Below, piece after piece: positions 1 to 6,914 of a stretch of DNA of 11,256 nt. Both the position numbers and the translations under genes were made by a program. Below the pieces are notes generated by a model. That model made no database searches and had not been told where the DNA came from. It saw only the letters and a program-made list of their open reading frames with translations. Source of the stretch: HLUCCA09 sp038757905 (GTDB lineage: Bacteria; Pseudomonadota; Alphaproteobacteria; Rhodobacterales; Rhodobacteraceae); the NCBI GenBank assembly GCA_038757905.1, contig JBCDGG010000159.1:1-11256 (forward strand), given 5' to 3'. The first letter of the stretch is position 1; each line of letters starts with the position of its first letter.

Positions 1-204
1 CACGCCGTTCGAACCGGCGCCGCCGGTGCCCGTATCTTCGGGTTCGGCCGGCTGGGCGAGGGCGGATCCGGCCGCGGTGGCCGTCGCCACGAGGGCGGCC
101 AGGCACAAGGGCTGTCGCGGGCGGCAGGATCGTCCCCGCCGCGCCGCCTGCGGGGCCGCGCCGACGGCCCTGCGGATGGTGGAGTGCGGCATCTGCACGC
201 CCAT
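1..204 (-). CDS. Exported protein of unknown function, 5' part only
   Basis: Reading the minus strand from an ATG at 204 gives 68 uninterrupted codons to the window edge. Residues about 22-33 are rich in Arg. A hydrophobic stretch follows at about 34-50 (LCLAALVATATAAGSALA), with an ALA-Q type signal peptidase I site after about residue 50. After it comes a low-complexity, Pro/Gly/Glu-rich start of the mature chain. This is the plan of a Sec signal peptide, so the product is probably periplasmic or outer-membrane associated. The n-region is long, so a later start such as Met5 is possible. A purine-rich GGGGAAGGGG lies 9-18 bases before the ATG and could be its ribosome binding site. The domain that would give a function lies outside the window. 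The gene is divergent from the TauE-family gene. I do not recognise the family. Confidence 0.6.
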   Translation of the reverse strand, partial: MGVQMPHSTIRRAVGAAPQAARRGRSCRPRQPLCLAALVATATAAGSALAQPAEPEDTGTGGAGSNGV

Positions 205-501
205 CGCCAAGCCCCTTCCCCCTTTGTCGACCCGCGTCCCGCGCACCTTGACCTGGCGCTCCCGGGCGCAGGGCGCGCGCCCTCATGCGCCGCAGAGAAG
301 CGTGCAGGGCGGCCCGCGGGACAGGCTTCATACGGTACGTTACGGGGTAACACGTGGCAGAGCGGCCCATCGCGTCGGGGAGAATCCCGGGCGGAACGGC
401 GGGCTGCGCTGACGTCGGGCACACCGGGCGCACGCGGTGGTCCGGGCCACGGCAGCGGCCTTCGGCTCGACATGGCGGGCGGGACATCCGATACCGGCGC
501 C
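205..501. promoter_or_regulatory. Divergent intergenic region with a small inverted repeat
   Basis: This 297-bp gap lies between the exported-protein gene on the minus strand and the TauE-family gene on the plus strand. Its most structured part is at 337-355. There GTTAC (339-343) and GTAAC (347-351) form a 5-bp inverted repeat around GGG, next to a second ACGT at 352-355. The sequence there is less GC-rich than its surroundings and would suit a small dimeric regulator of either gene. I see no convincing -35/-10 pair. Frames that stay open across the gap have no recognisable protein content. Confidence 0.25.
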
Positions 502-1245
502 ATGGAGATCACGGACCTCATCATCGTCACCCTGGGGATCGCCCTGGGCGGCTTCATCAAGGGCGCGACGGGGGCGGGTGCGCCTGTCGTGGGCGTGCCG
601 ATCGTGGCCATAGTTCTGGGCGTGCCGATGGCGGTTGCGATCTTTGCAGTGCTGAACATGGTCTCCAACACCTGGCAGGCCTGGGCCTATAGCGGCGCGC
701 TGGCGGATCGCCGATTCGTGGGGCGCTTCGCCCTTGCGGGGGCGCTCGGGGTTCTGCCGGGCACGATTCTGCTGGCGCGCCTGCCGACCGATCTGCTAAT
801 GGCAGGGCTCGCGGTAATCGTGTTTCTCTATATCGGATTGCGGGTGGCGCGCCCGACATGGCGCCTGGCGCGCGCGGATGCGCGGACCTATGTCGGCCCC
901 GTCGGTTTTGCGGCCGGCGTGATGCAGGGCGCGGGCGGGATCTCCGCCCCGGCTTCGGTGACGTTCCTCAATGCGATGCGGCTGGAGCGGGCCGAGTTCG
1001 TGGGCACCATCGCGGTGTTCTTCCTCGCCATGTCGGTCACGCAGGTGCCGTCGCTGATCGCGCTCGGCATCCTCGATTGGCCGCGCATCGGCCTCGGGCT
1101 GCTTGCGGTGATCCCGCTCTTCGGGGCCATGCCGCTCGGGGCGGCGGCAGCGCGGCGCGTCTCGCGCGAAACGTTCGACAAGCTCATTCTGGGCGTTCTG
1201 GCCGTGGTCGCGCTGCGCCTGATCTACAATGCGATTGGCGGTTAA
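502..1245 (+). CDS. TauE/SafE-family membrane permease (probable sulfite/organosulfonate exporter)
   Basis: The 247-residue product is almost entirely hydrophobic, with about eight likely membrane segments, which is the usual size for TauE/SafE permeases. Two related glycine-rich motifs mark the internal repeat of the family: GFIKGATGAGAPVVGVP at 17-33 and GFAAGVMQGAGGISAP at 135-150. Characterised members export sulfite, sulfoacetate or similar anions made during sulfonate breakdown, but the family is broad and substrates cannot be read from sequence. The start at 502 was chosen because the hydrophobic core begins at once after it. An in-frame ATG at 472 would add ten non-hydrophobic residues, and neither start has a clear Shine-Dalgarno sequence. 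The gene converges on the FAD oxidase gene and is not in the operon of the taurine-type aminotransferase. A role in sulfite export for that pathway is therefore only suggested by proximity. Confidence 0.85.
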   Translation: MEITDLIIVTLGIALGGFIKGATGAGAPVVGVPIVAIVLGVPMAVAIFAVLNMVSNTWQAWAYSGALADRRFVGRFALAGALGVLPGTILLARLPTDLLMAGLAVIVFLYIGLRVARPTWRLARADARTYVGPVGFAAGVMQGAGGISAPASVTFLNAMRLERAEFVGTIAVFFLAMSVTQVPSLIALGILDWPRIGLGLLAVIPLFGAMPLGAAAARRVSRETFDKLILGVLAVVALRLIYNAIGG

Positions 1246-1275
1246 CCCCCGCAGCACCGCCCTTGGGCATGCGGA

Positions 1276-2553
1276 TCAAAGGCTGCGCAACGCCTGATTG
1301 GCGGTGAAGGCGGCCGCGAGCAGGGCCGAGCGCGCTCCGGCGAACGGCACCGGCTGCGGCGTGGCAACCGGTACGGGCAGCGACGCCGGGTCCGCGCCCG
1401 AGATCAGGTCGGCCATGGCCGCGCCAAAGAGCGTGCCCGTGGTGATGCCCCGCCCGTTGTAGCCGATGGGCGTGTAGAGGTTGCGGCTGAGGCGCAGGAT
1501 GCGCGGCAGATGATCGGGTGTCATGGCGATCCGGCCATGCCAGCCGCTCTCGAACCGCACCGGGCCGAGCTGCGGAAACAGCCGCGCCATCTGGCGCGCG
1601 GCCCAGCGCTGCGACAGGCCGCGTTCGGGCGTGCCGTGCAACCGCCCCATACTGCCGAGGATTACGCGCCCCGCGCCGTCGCGACGCAGGCTGCGCATGA
1701 TCCGCCCCGTGTCCCAAAGGCCCTGGCGCTCGGGCAGAATCCCCGACGCGCGCGCGCCCAGCGGCTCGGTGGCGAGCTGAACGTACTCGATGGCGCTGAA
1801 CGTCCCCGCAAGCCCGGGCCAGAGCGCGTCCGTATAGGCGTTGGTGGCCAGGATGACCGTCCGCGCCTCAACCGGCCCGGCCGCGGTTTCGACGCGCCAG
1901 TGATCGCCTGCAGGGCGGAGGGCCGTAACCCGCGCACCGGTCGTCAGCCCCGCGCCCGCCGCTTGGGACGCGCGGGCGAGGCCGCGCACGTAGCCCAGCG
2001 GGTTGATGGTGCCGGCGCGGTGGTCCAGCAGCCCGCCGAAGAAGGCCCGCGTGCCTGTGAGGTCGGCCACCTCCGACCGGTTGAGCAGGTCTACCGGCGC
2101 GCCCAAACGCCGCCATTCTCGGTACCGGGCCTTGAGATCGGCCATGCCGGAGGGCGCATGGGCGGCGTGAATCGTGCCGCTGCGGGTCGGCGCGCAGCGG
2201 ATCTGGTGGCGCTCGATCAACGCGAAAACGCGCTCCGGGCCGTTGCCGAACGCCTCGACAAACCGGGGGCCGTGGGCGGGGCCAAGCGCGCTCAGCACCT
2301 TCGCGGGCGGATGCCACACCCCGGCGTTGACAAGGCCCACATTGCGCCCCGACCCGCCATGGCCGACGCCCTGCGCCTCGATCACATGGGCCGAGAGCCC
2401 CGCCTGCGCGCAATGCAATGCCGTGGAGAGGCCGGTATATCCCCCGCCCACAATCGCAACATCGACGGTCGAGGCGGGCAGCGCATCGTCAGAGGGCGCG
2501 CGTTCCTCGACACTGGCGCCCCAGCCGGGGGCGGCGGGCGCGCGGGACGTCAT
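1276..2553 (-). CDS. FAD-dependent amine/amino-acid oxidase (DAO family, PuuB/OrdL-like)
   Basis: The 425-residue product has an N-terminal Rossmann motif, AIVGGGYTGLSTALH, with the glycines at about residues 36-41. The acidic residue that binds the adenosine ribose is about Glu59. GGSGRNVGLVNAGVW follows; a GxSGRN-G signature is typical of PuuB (gamma-glutamylputrescine oxidase) and related N-substituted amino-acid oxidases. The C-terminal IGYNGRGITTGTLFG (about 380-394) is the second FAD-binding loop. It lacks the STWHAAG sequence of the two DMGDH-like proteins here, so it should hold FAD non-covalently or by another residue. The ATG at 2553 was chosen; a GTG at 2571 would add six residues. 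No strong ribosome binding site supports either. The enzyme is cytoplasmic and should oxidise a secondary or primary amine to an imine with release of H2O2. The true substrate is unknown; it could be an N-methyl amino acid fed into the neighbouring pathway. Confidence 0.85.
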   Translation of the reverse strand: MTSRAPAAPGWGASVEERAPSDDALPASTVDVAIVGGGYTGLSTALHCAQAGLSAHVIEAQGVGHGGSGRNVGLVNAGVWHPPAKVLSALGPAHGPRFVEAFGNGPERVFALIERHQIRCAPTRSGTIHAAHAPSGMADLKARYREWRRLGAPVDLLNRSEVADLTGTRAFFGGLLDHRAGTINPLGYVRGLARASQAAGAGLTTGARVTALRPAGDHWRVETAAGPVEARTVILATNAYTDALWPGLAGTFSAIEYVQLATEPLGARASGILPERQGLWDTGRIMRSLRRDGAGRVILGSMGRLHGTPERGLSQRWAARQMARLFPQLGPVRFESGWHGRIAMTPDHLPRILRLSRNLYTPIGYNGRGITTGTLFGAAMADLISGADPASLPVPVATPQPVPFAGARSALLAAAFTANQALRSL

Positions 2554-2739
2554 GGCAGGGCGCCCCGGCACGGAGAGTCGCAGACGACGGCGCGCCGCGC
2601 GCGCCGGACACCCCGTTGCATCGTTTCATCCCCTGCTGTCATGGCTCCAGCCCTCCCGCGCAATCGTCCGACATGCGCCCGAATCCAGGCACGGCGCCCG
2701 TCCGGATCGCGAGGCCCCGTTGCGGCCCGGCGGTGTCCC

Positions 2740-2760
2740 GATCGGGCCCAGATCGGGCCC
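2740..2760. repeat. Tandem 10-bp direct repeat, GATCGGGCCC twice
   Basis: GATCGGGCCC occurs at 2740-2749 and again at 2751-2760, separated by one A, giving an 11-bp period. Each copy contains the palindrome GGGCCC and is followed by AGAT or GGAT, so each is also close to a 13-bp dyad of the form ATC-GGGCCC-xGAT. A period of about one helical turn would place two regulator dimers on the same face of the DNA. It lies about 145 bp before the aminotransferase start. Confidence 0.4.
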
Positions 2761-2770
2761 GGATACCCCA

Positions 2771-2804
2771 CGCTTGGGCCTTTGCCCGCAGAGGCAGCCA
2801 AGCG
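2771..2804 (+). promoter_or_regulatory. Imperfect hairpin upstream of the aminotransferase
   Basis: CGCTTGG at 2771-2777 pairs with CCAAGCG at 2798-2804, and GCCT at 2778-2781 pairs with AGGC at 2792-2795. A two-base AG bulge and a ten-base loop complete the structure. It ends 100 bp before the aminotransferase start. It could be an operator dyad or a structured part of the 5' leader. No T-run follows it, so it is not a typical terminator. Confidence 0.25.
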
Positions 2805-2890
2805 CGCGCCCTCCGGCAATGCAAGCGCTCCCATTTGGGCTGGCGCGGTCTGCGTCTTTTGGGCAAGGTGCAGCATCGCCCGGCGGACTC

Positions 2891-2896
2891 AAGGAG
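2891..2896 (+). promoter_or_regulatory. Shine-Dalgarno sequence of the aminotransferase gene
   Basis: AAGGAG lies eight bases before the ATG at 2905. It is one of the clearest ribosome binding sites in the window. It fixes the start of the aminotransferase and rules out the long upstream in-frame extension of that reading frame. Confidence 0.8.
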
Positions 2897-2904
2897 CACC
2901 CGAT

Positions 2905-4287
2905 ATGAATGTCGTTCCGACCCCCAATGACCTCTCGCGCGTGATCGAAGCCGACCGCGCGCATCTGTGGCATCACCTGATTCAGCACAAGCCGTTCGAA
3001 ACGGCCGATCCGCGCATCATCGTCGAAGGTAAAGGCATGCGCGTGTGGGACCAGAAGGGCAAGGAGCACCTCGACGGGGTGTCGGGCGGCGTCTGGACGG
3101 TGAATGTGGGCTACGGCCGCGAGCGGATCGCCAATGCCGTGCGCGACCAGCTTCTTCAACTCAACTACTTCGCCAATTCTGCGGGCTCGGTGCCGGGCGC
3201 GCGCTTTGCCGAGCAGTTGATCGCCAAGATGCCCGGAATGAGCCGGGTCTATTACGTCAACTCGGGCTCCGAGGCGAACGAGAAGGCTTTCAAGATGGTC
3301 CGCCAGATCGCGCACAAACACCATGGCGGGCGCAAGCACAAGATCCTCTACCGCGAGCGGGACTATCACGGCTCCACCCTCGCCACGATGTCTGCGGGCG
3401 GGCAGCACGAACGCAACGCCCAGTACGGCCCCTTCGCGCCGGGCTTCGTGGCGGTGCCGCATTGCCTGGAGTACCGCGCCCAGGTCGAGAGCGAGGAGTA
3501 CGGCGTTTGGGCGGCCAACCAGATCGAGGAGGTCATCCTGCGCGAGGGGCCGGACACCGTCGGCGCGCTTTGCCTGGAGCCGGTGACCGCGGGCGGCGGC
3601 GTGATCGTCCCGCCGGAGGGGTACTGGCCCCGCGTGCAGGAGATCTGCCGCAAGTACGACATTCTGCTCCATATCGACGAGGTGGTCTGCGGGGTGGGCC
3701 GCACCGGCGCGTGGTTCGGATACCAGCATTACGGGATCGAGCCCGACTTCGTGACCATGGCGAAGGGGGTCGCCTCCGGCTATGCCGCCATCGCCTGCAT
3801 GGTGACGACGGAATCCGTCTTCGAGATGTTCAAGGAGAACCCCGACGACCCGCTGGACTATTTCCGCGATATCTCCACCTTTGGCGGCTGCACCGCCGGG
3901 CCGGCGGCCGCGATCGAGAACATGGCGATCATCGAGGAAGAGGGGCTACTGGACAACACCACGGCCATGGGCGCTCGGCTGATCGCCAATCTGGAGGCGC
4001 TGGCCGAGAAGCACGCGGTGATCGGCAATGTCCGCGGCAAGGGCCTGTTCTGCGGGGCCGAGCTTGTGGCCGACCGCGCCACCAAGGAGCCCGCGGCCGA
4101 GAAGATGGTGCAGGCCGTCGTGGCCGATTGCATGGCGCAGGGCATCATCATCGGAGCGACCAACCGTTCGCTGCCCGGGTTCAACAACACGCTGTGCTTC
4201 AGCCCGGGCCTGATCGCCAGCGCCGACGATATCGACGAGATCACCGACGCGGTCGACGGCGCGCTCACCCGCGTGTTCGGAGGCTGA
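2905..4287 (+). CDS. tpa: Class III aminotransferase, taurine:pyruvate aminotransferase type
   Basis: The 460-residue product is a fold-type I, PLP-dependent class III aminotransferase. Visible landmarks are NSGSEANEKAF at 119-129 (PLP phosphate binding), DYHG at 153-156, HIDEV with Asp258 (which contacts the PLP ring nitrogen) and TMAKGVASGYA with the Schiff-base Lys287. The N-terminal third, including LWHHLIQHKPFE and GGVWTVNVGYGRE, matches my recollection of alphaproteobacterial Tpa, which converts taurine and pyruvate to sulfoacetaldehyde and alanine in the cytoplasm. Hypotaurine and beta-alanine are accepted by related enzymes, so the exact substrate is open. The start follows AAGGAG. 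The stop is three bases before the next ATG, so the gene is translationally linked to a DMGDH-like flavoprotein. This suggests that the flavoprotein delivers the primary amine. Xsc, the usual next enzyme, is not in the window. No frameshift or missing key residue is seen. Confidence 0.8.
   Translation: MNVVPTPNDLSRVIEADRAHLWHHLIQHKPFETADPRIIVEGKGMRVWDQKGKEHLDGVSGGVWTVNVGYGRERIANAVRDQLLQLNYFANSAGSVPGARFAEQLIAKMPGMSRVYYVNSGSEANEKAFKMVRQIAHKHHGGRKHKILYRERDYHGSTLATMSAGGQHERNAQYGPFAPGFVAVPHCLEYRAQVESEEYGVWAANQIEEVILREGPDTVGALCLEPVTAGGGVIVPPEGYWPRVQEICRKYDILLHIDEVVCGVGRTGAWFGYQHYGIEPDFVTMAKGVASGYAAIACMVTTESVFEMFKENPDDPLDYFRDISTFGGCTAGPAAAIENMAIIEEEGLLDNTTAMGARLIANLEALAEKHAVIGNVRGKGLFCGAELVADRATKEPAAEKMVQAVVADCMAQGIIIGATNRSLPGFNNTLCFSPGLIASADDIDEITDAVDGALTRVFGG
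4279..4283 (+). promoter_or_regulatory. Shine-Dalgarno inside the end of the aminotransferase gene
   Basis: GGAGG lies seven bases before the ATG at 4291 and within the last codons of the aminotransferase. With only three bases between stop and start, it shows that the two genes share a transcript and gives the flavoprotein its own strong initiation site. Confidence 0.8.
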
Positions 4288-4290
4288 TCC

Positions 4291-6735
4291 ATGGCTGATC
4301 TTCCCTCCAGCGCGCGCGTTGTCATCATTGGCGGGGGCGCGGTCGGCGCCTCCGTGCTCTATCACCTGGCCAAGGCGGGTTGGACGGATTGCCTGCTGCT
4401 CGAAAAGAACGAGCTGACGGCCGGGTCCACCTGGCACGCGGCGGGCAATTGCCCGACCTTCTCGGCCTCGTGGTCGATGATGAACATGCAGCGCTACTCC
4501 ACCGAGCTTTATCGCGGGCTGGCGGAGGCGGTGGATTATCCGATGAACTACCATGTCAGCGGCTCGATCCGGCTGGCGCATTCGCGCGAGCGGATGCAGG
4601 AGTTCGCCCATGTCGCGGCAATGGGGCGGGCCCAGGGCACCGATATCGAGATGCTGGCGCCCTCCGATCTGCCGGGGATCTATCCCTTTATCGAGACCCA
4701 CGACCTCGAAGGGGCGATGTGGGACCCGGTCGATGGCGATATCGACCCGGCCCAATTGACCCAGGCGCTGGCCAAGGGCGCCCGCGATCTCGGCGCGACG
4801 ATCGTGCGCTTCTGCCCGGTCGAGGGGGTCCGCCGCGAGAACGGCGAATGGGTGATCGAGACGCCTAAGGGCGCGGTGCGGGCGGAATTCGTGGTGAACG
4901 CCGCCGGCTACTACGCCCAGCGGGTGGGCGAGATGTTCTACCCCTTCGGCGGGCGCCCCGTTCCGATGGCGGTCATGAGCCACCAATACCTTCTGTTCGA
5001 GAATGTCGACGAGGTGGAGACGTGGTCGACCGACGCGGGCCACAAGCTGCCGCTGCTGCGGGATCCCGATATCTCCTACTACCTCCGGCAGGAGAAGTAC
5101 GGCTTCAACCTCGGCCCTTATGAGCGGAATTGCCGGGCCCATTGGGTCGAGCAGGCGGACCCGATGCCGGAGGACTTTTCGTTCCAACTCTATCAGGACG
5201 ATCTGGACCGGATCGAATGGTATATCGAAGACGCTATGGCGCGGGTGCCGCTGCTCGGCACGGCGGGCCTGTCGAAGGTGATCAACGGCCCGATCCCCTA
5301 CGCCCCCGATGGCTTCCCCCTGATCGGGCCGATGCCGGGGGTGCCGAACGCCTTCGAGGCCTGCGTCTTTACCTTCGGGATCGCCCAGGCGGGCGGCGCG
5401 GGCAAGGTGCTGGCCGAGTGGATCACCGAGGGCCAGACCGAGTGGGACATGTGGTCGGTCGATCCGCGCCGCTTCACCGCCCATGCCGACGACGCCTACT
5501 GCACCGACAAGGCCAAAGAGGTCTATGGCCACGAATATGCCATGCACTTCCCGCACCACGAATGGCCGGCGGCCCGCGACAAGCGCCTGTCGCCCCTGCA
5601 CAGCCGCCTGCAGGAGGCAGGCGCGGTCTTCGGCCCCTATAACGGCTGGGAACGGGCGAACTGGTTTGCCCAGCCCGAGGATGACACCTCCGAAGAGACC
5701 ACCCAGACATGGGAACGGCAGGGCCCTTGGTTCGACCGCGTGCGCGCCGAAGCCGAGGCCGTGCGCGACCATTGCGGCGTGATCGCGATTTCGGGGTTCA
5801 CGCGCCTGCGGGTCAAGGGCCCGGGCGCGCGCGCCTATGTCGACAGCCTGACGGCGTCGCGCCTGCCCAAGCCCGGCAAGATCGGGCTGGCCTATTTCCC
5901 CGACGCGCGGGGGCGGATCGTGACGGAGACCTCCGTCACGGTTCATTCCGACGAGGAGGTCGGCCTGATCACCGCCGCCCTGGCCCAATGGCATGATCGC
6001 GACGTCTTCGCGCGCGACTTGCCCGAGGGGCTGGAGATCGTCGACTTCACCGAGGAGCGCGAGACGCTGCTCGTCACCGGCCCGGCCGCGCGCGAGGTGC
6101 TGGCGCCGCTGACGGAGGGCCATGACCTGAGCGCGCGCTGGCTGTCGGTCAGCACCGAGGGCACCGTGGCGGGCCAGCCGTGCACACTGGTCCGCGTCTC
6201 CTTCGCCGGCGAACTGGGATGGGAAGTGCATTGCCCGCCCGATGCCGCGCCCGCCATCTGGGATGCCGTCACCGCGGCCGGGGCAACGCCCTTCGGCATG
6301 TATGCGCTGAACTCCCTGCGGGTGGAAAAGGGATACCGGGCGTGGAAAGGCGATCTGTCGACCGATTACACGCTGGTGGAAGCGGGCCTCGAACGCTTCA
6401 TCGACTTCACCAAGAACACGTTCCCCGGGCGGGACGCGCTGCTCGCCGAAGCCGAGGCCGGACCGAAGCGCCGCGCCACGGGGCTCAAGATCGACGGCGG
6501 CGCGGCCGAGGCGCCGTACATGGCGCTTCTGTGGAAGAACGGTGAGATTGTCGGCGAGGTGACGAGCGGGGCCTGGGGCTTCCGCGTCGGCGCATCGCTC
6601 GGCATCGGCATGCTCCGGGCGGATCTGACCGAGCCGGGCACGGAGCTGGAGGTGGAGATCTACGGCGAACGCCATAAAGCCACGACGCACGATCTGCCCT
6701 TCTGGGACCCGGCGAACGAGCGGATCAGAGCGTAG
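4291..6735 (+). CDS. Dimethylglycine/sarcosine dehydrogenase-like flavoprotein with GcvT-type folate domain (copy 1)
   Basis: The 814-residue product is full length for the DMGDH/SARDH family. It begins with a Rossmann FAD motif (VVIIGGGAVGAS, glycines 14-19) and Glu38 for the ribose. STWHAAG follows, whose His49 corresponds to the histidine that carries covalent FAD in dimethylglycine dehydrogenases. MSHQY at 229-233 holds a His at the place of a conserved active-site histidine. A linker domain starts near 390. From about 435 to the end lies a GcvT-like aminomethyltransferase fold (SPLHSRL, then FAGELGWEVHCP at 638-649 and the C-terminal barrel) that binds tetrahydrofolate. Family members oxidise an N-methyl group of a tertiary or secondary amine and pass the one-carbon unit to tetrahydrofolate or release formaldehyde. 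Cotranscription with a taurine-type aminotransferase makes N-methyltaurine or N,N-dimethyltaurine a better guess than dimethylglycine, but the sequence alone does not decide this. Confidence 0.88.
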   Translation: MADLPSSARVVIIGGGAVGASVLYHLAKAGWTDCLLLEKNELTAGSTWHAAGNCPTFSASWSMMNMQRYSTELYRGLAEAVDYPMNYHVSGSIRLAHSRERMQEFAHVAAMGRAQGTDIEMLAPSDLPGIYPFIETHDLEGAMWDPVDGDIDPAQLTQALAKGARDLGATIVRFCPVEGVRRENGEWVIETPKGAVRAEFVVNAAGYYAQRVGEMFYPFGGRPVPMAVMSHQYLLFENVDEVETWSTDAGHKLPLLRDPDISYYLRQEKYGFNLGPYERNCRAHWVEQADPMPEDFSFQLYQDDLDRIEWYIEDAMARVPLLGTAGLSKVINGPIPYAPDGFPLIGPMPGVPNAFEACVFTFGIAQAGGAGKVLAEWITEGQTEWDMWSVDPRRFTAHADDAYCTDKAKEVYGHEYAMHFPHHEWPAARDKRLSPLHSRLQEAGAVFGPYNGWERANWFAQPEDDTSEETTQTWERQGPWFDRVRAEAEAVRDHCGVIAISGFTRLRVKGPGARAYVDSLTASRLPKPGKIGLAYFPDARGRIVTETSVTVHSDEEVGLITAALAQWHDRDVFARDLPEGLEIVDFTEERETLLVTGPAAREVLAPLTEGHDLSARWLSVSTEGTVAGQPCTLVRVSFAGELGWEVHCPPDAAPAIWDAVTAAGATPFGMYALNSLRVEKGYRAWKGDLSTDYTLVEAGLERFIDFTKNTFPGRDALLAEAEAGPKRRATGLKIDGGAAEAPYMALLWKNGEIVGEVTSGAWGFRVGASLGIGMLRADLTEPGTELEVEIYGERHKATTHDLPFWDPANERIRA

Positions 6736-6759
6736 CAAGGCGCCGCGCGCGCGACGATC

Positions 6760-6787
6760 CCGGCGCCGCCTCCTGCGGTGGCGCCGG
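6760..6787 (+). terminator. GC-rich hairpin after the flavoprotein gene
   Basis: CCGGCGCCGCC (6760-6770) can pair with GGTGGCGCCGG (6777-6787), with one G-U pair and a six-base loop, 24 bases after the stop of the DMGDH-like gene. Only a short TCTC follows rather than a T-run. It is a candidate terminator, or a transcript-stabilising hairpin, for the plus-strand operon. Confidence 0.4.
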
Positions 6788-6867
6788 TCTCGAAGGGCTG
6801 CACCGGGTATGGAATGGGCCCGACGAAGCCGCCCTGCCCCGCACAGGACCGACGGAGACGTTGCGGC

Positions 6868-6910
6868 AGCGGCACCCGCCCCGCGCAGGGGCGGCCGGGC
6901 GGGTGCCGCT
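6868..6910. terminator. Long perfect-stem hairpin between convergent operons
   Basis: AGCGGCACCCGCCC (6868-6881) and GGGCGGGTGCCGCT (6897-6910) are perfect inverted repeats of 14 bp around a 15-base loop. The hairpin starts four bases after the minus-strand operon ends and lies between two convergent operons. Neither side has a T-run. It would be a very stable structure and is probably a bidirectional terminator or 3'-end protector. Confidence 0.5.
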
Positions 6911-6914
6911 CGCC

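Larger units (their letters stand above)
2554..2904. promoter_or_regulatory. Divergent intergenic region upstream of the aminotransferase operon
   Basis: These 351 bp separate the FAD oxidase (minus) from the aminotransferase (plus) and must hold the promoters for both. Three structures stand out. There is a direct repeat of GATCGGGCCC at 2740-2760, an imperfect hairpin at 2771-2804, and two copies of TTTGGGC at 2834-2840 and 2858-2864, 24 bp apart. I could not find a convincing sigma-70 promoter. I also found no copy of the operator-like repeat seen upstream of the RpiR-type regulator. Frames that stay open across it are explained by high GC and have no recognisable protein content. Confidence 0.4.

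Noticed and set aside
26..412. A plus-strand ORF at the left edge
   Set aside because: The opposite strand encodes a convincing signal peptide; this frame shows only Arg/Ala-rich sequence without a motif.
1237..1261. Possible terminator between the convergent permease and oxidase genes (GGCGGT pairing with ACCGCC)
   Set aside because: A 6-bp stem with a 13-base loop, overlapping the permease stop and lacking a T-run, is too weak to call.
1510..2904. A plus-strand frame open from 1510 and in phase with the aminotransferase, suggesting a 925-residue fusion
   Set aside because: The added 465 codons lie antisense to the FAD oxidase and across the intergenic gap, are rich in Arg, Ala and Pro, and show no domain. 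AAGGAG and the ATG at 2905 give a standard-length aminotransferase.
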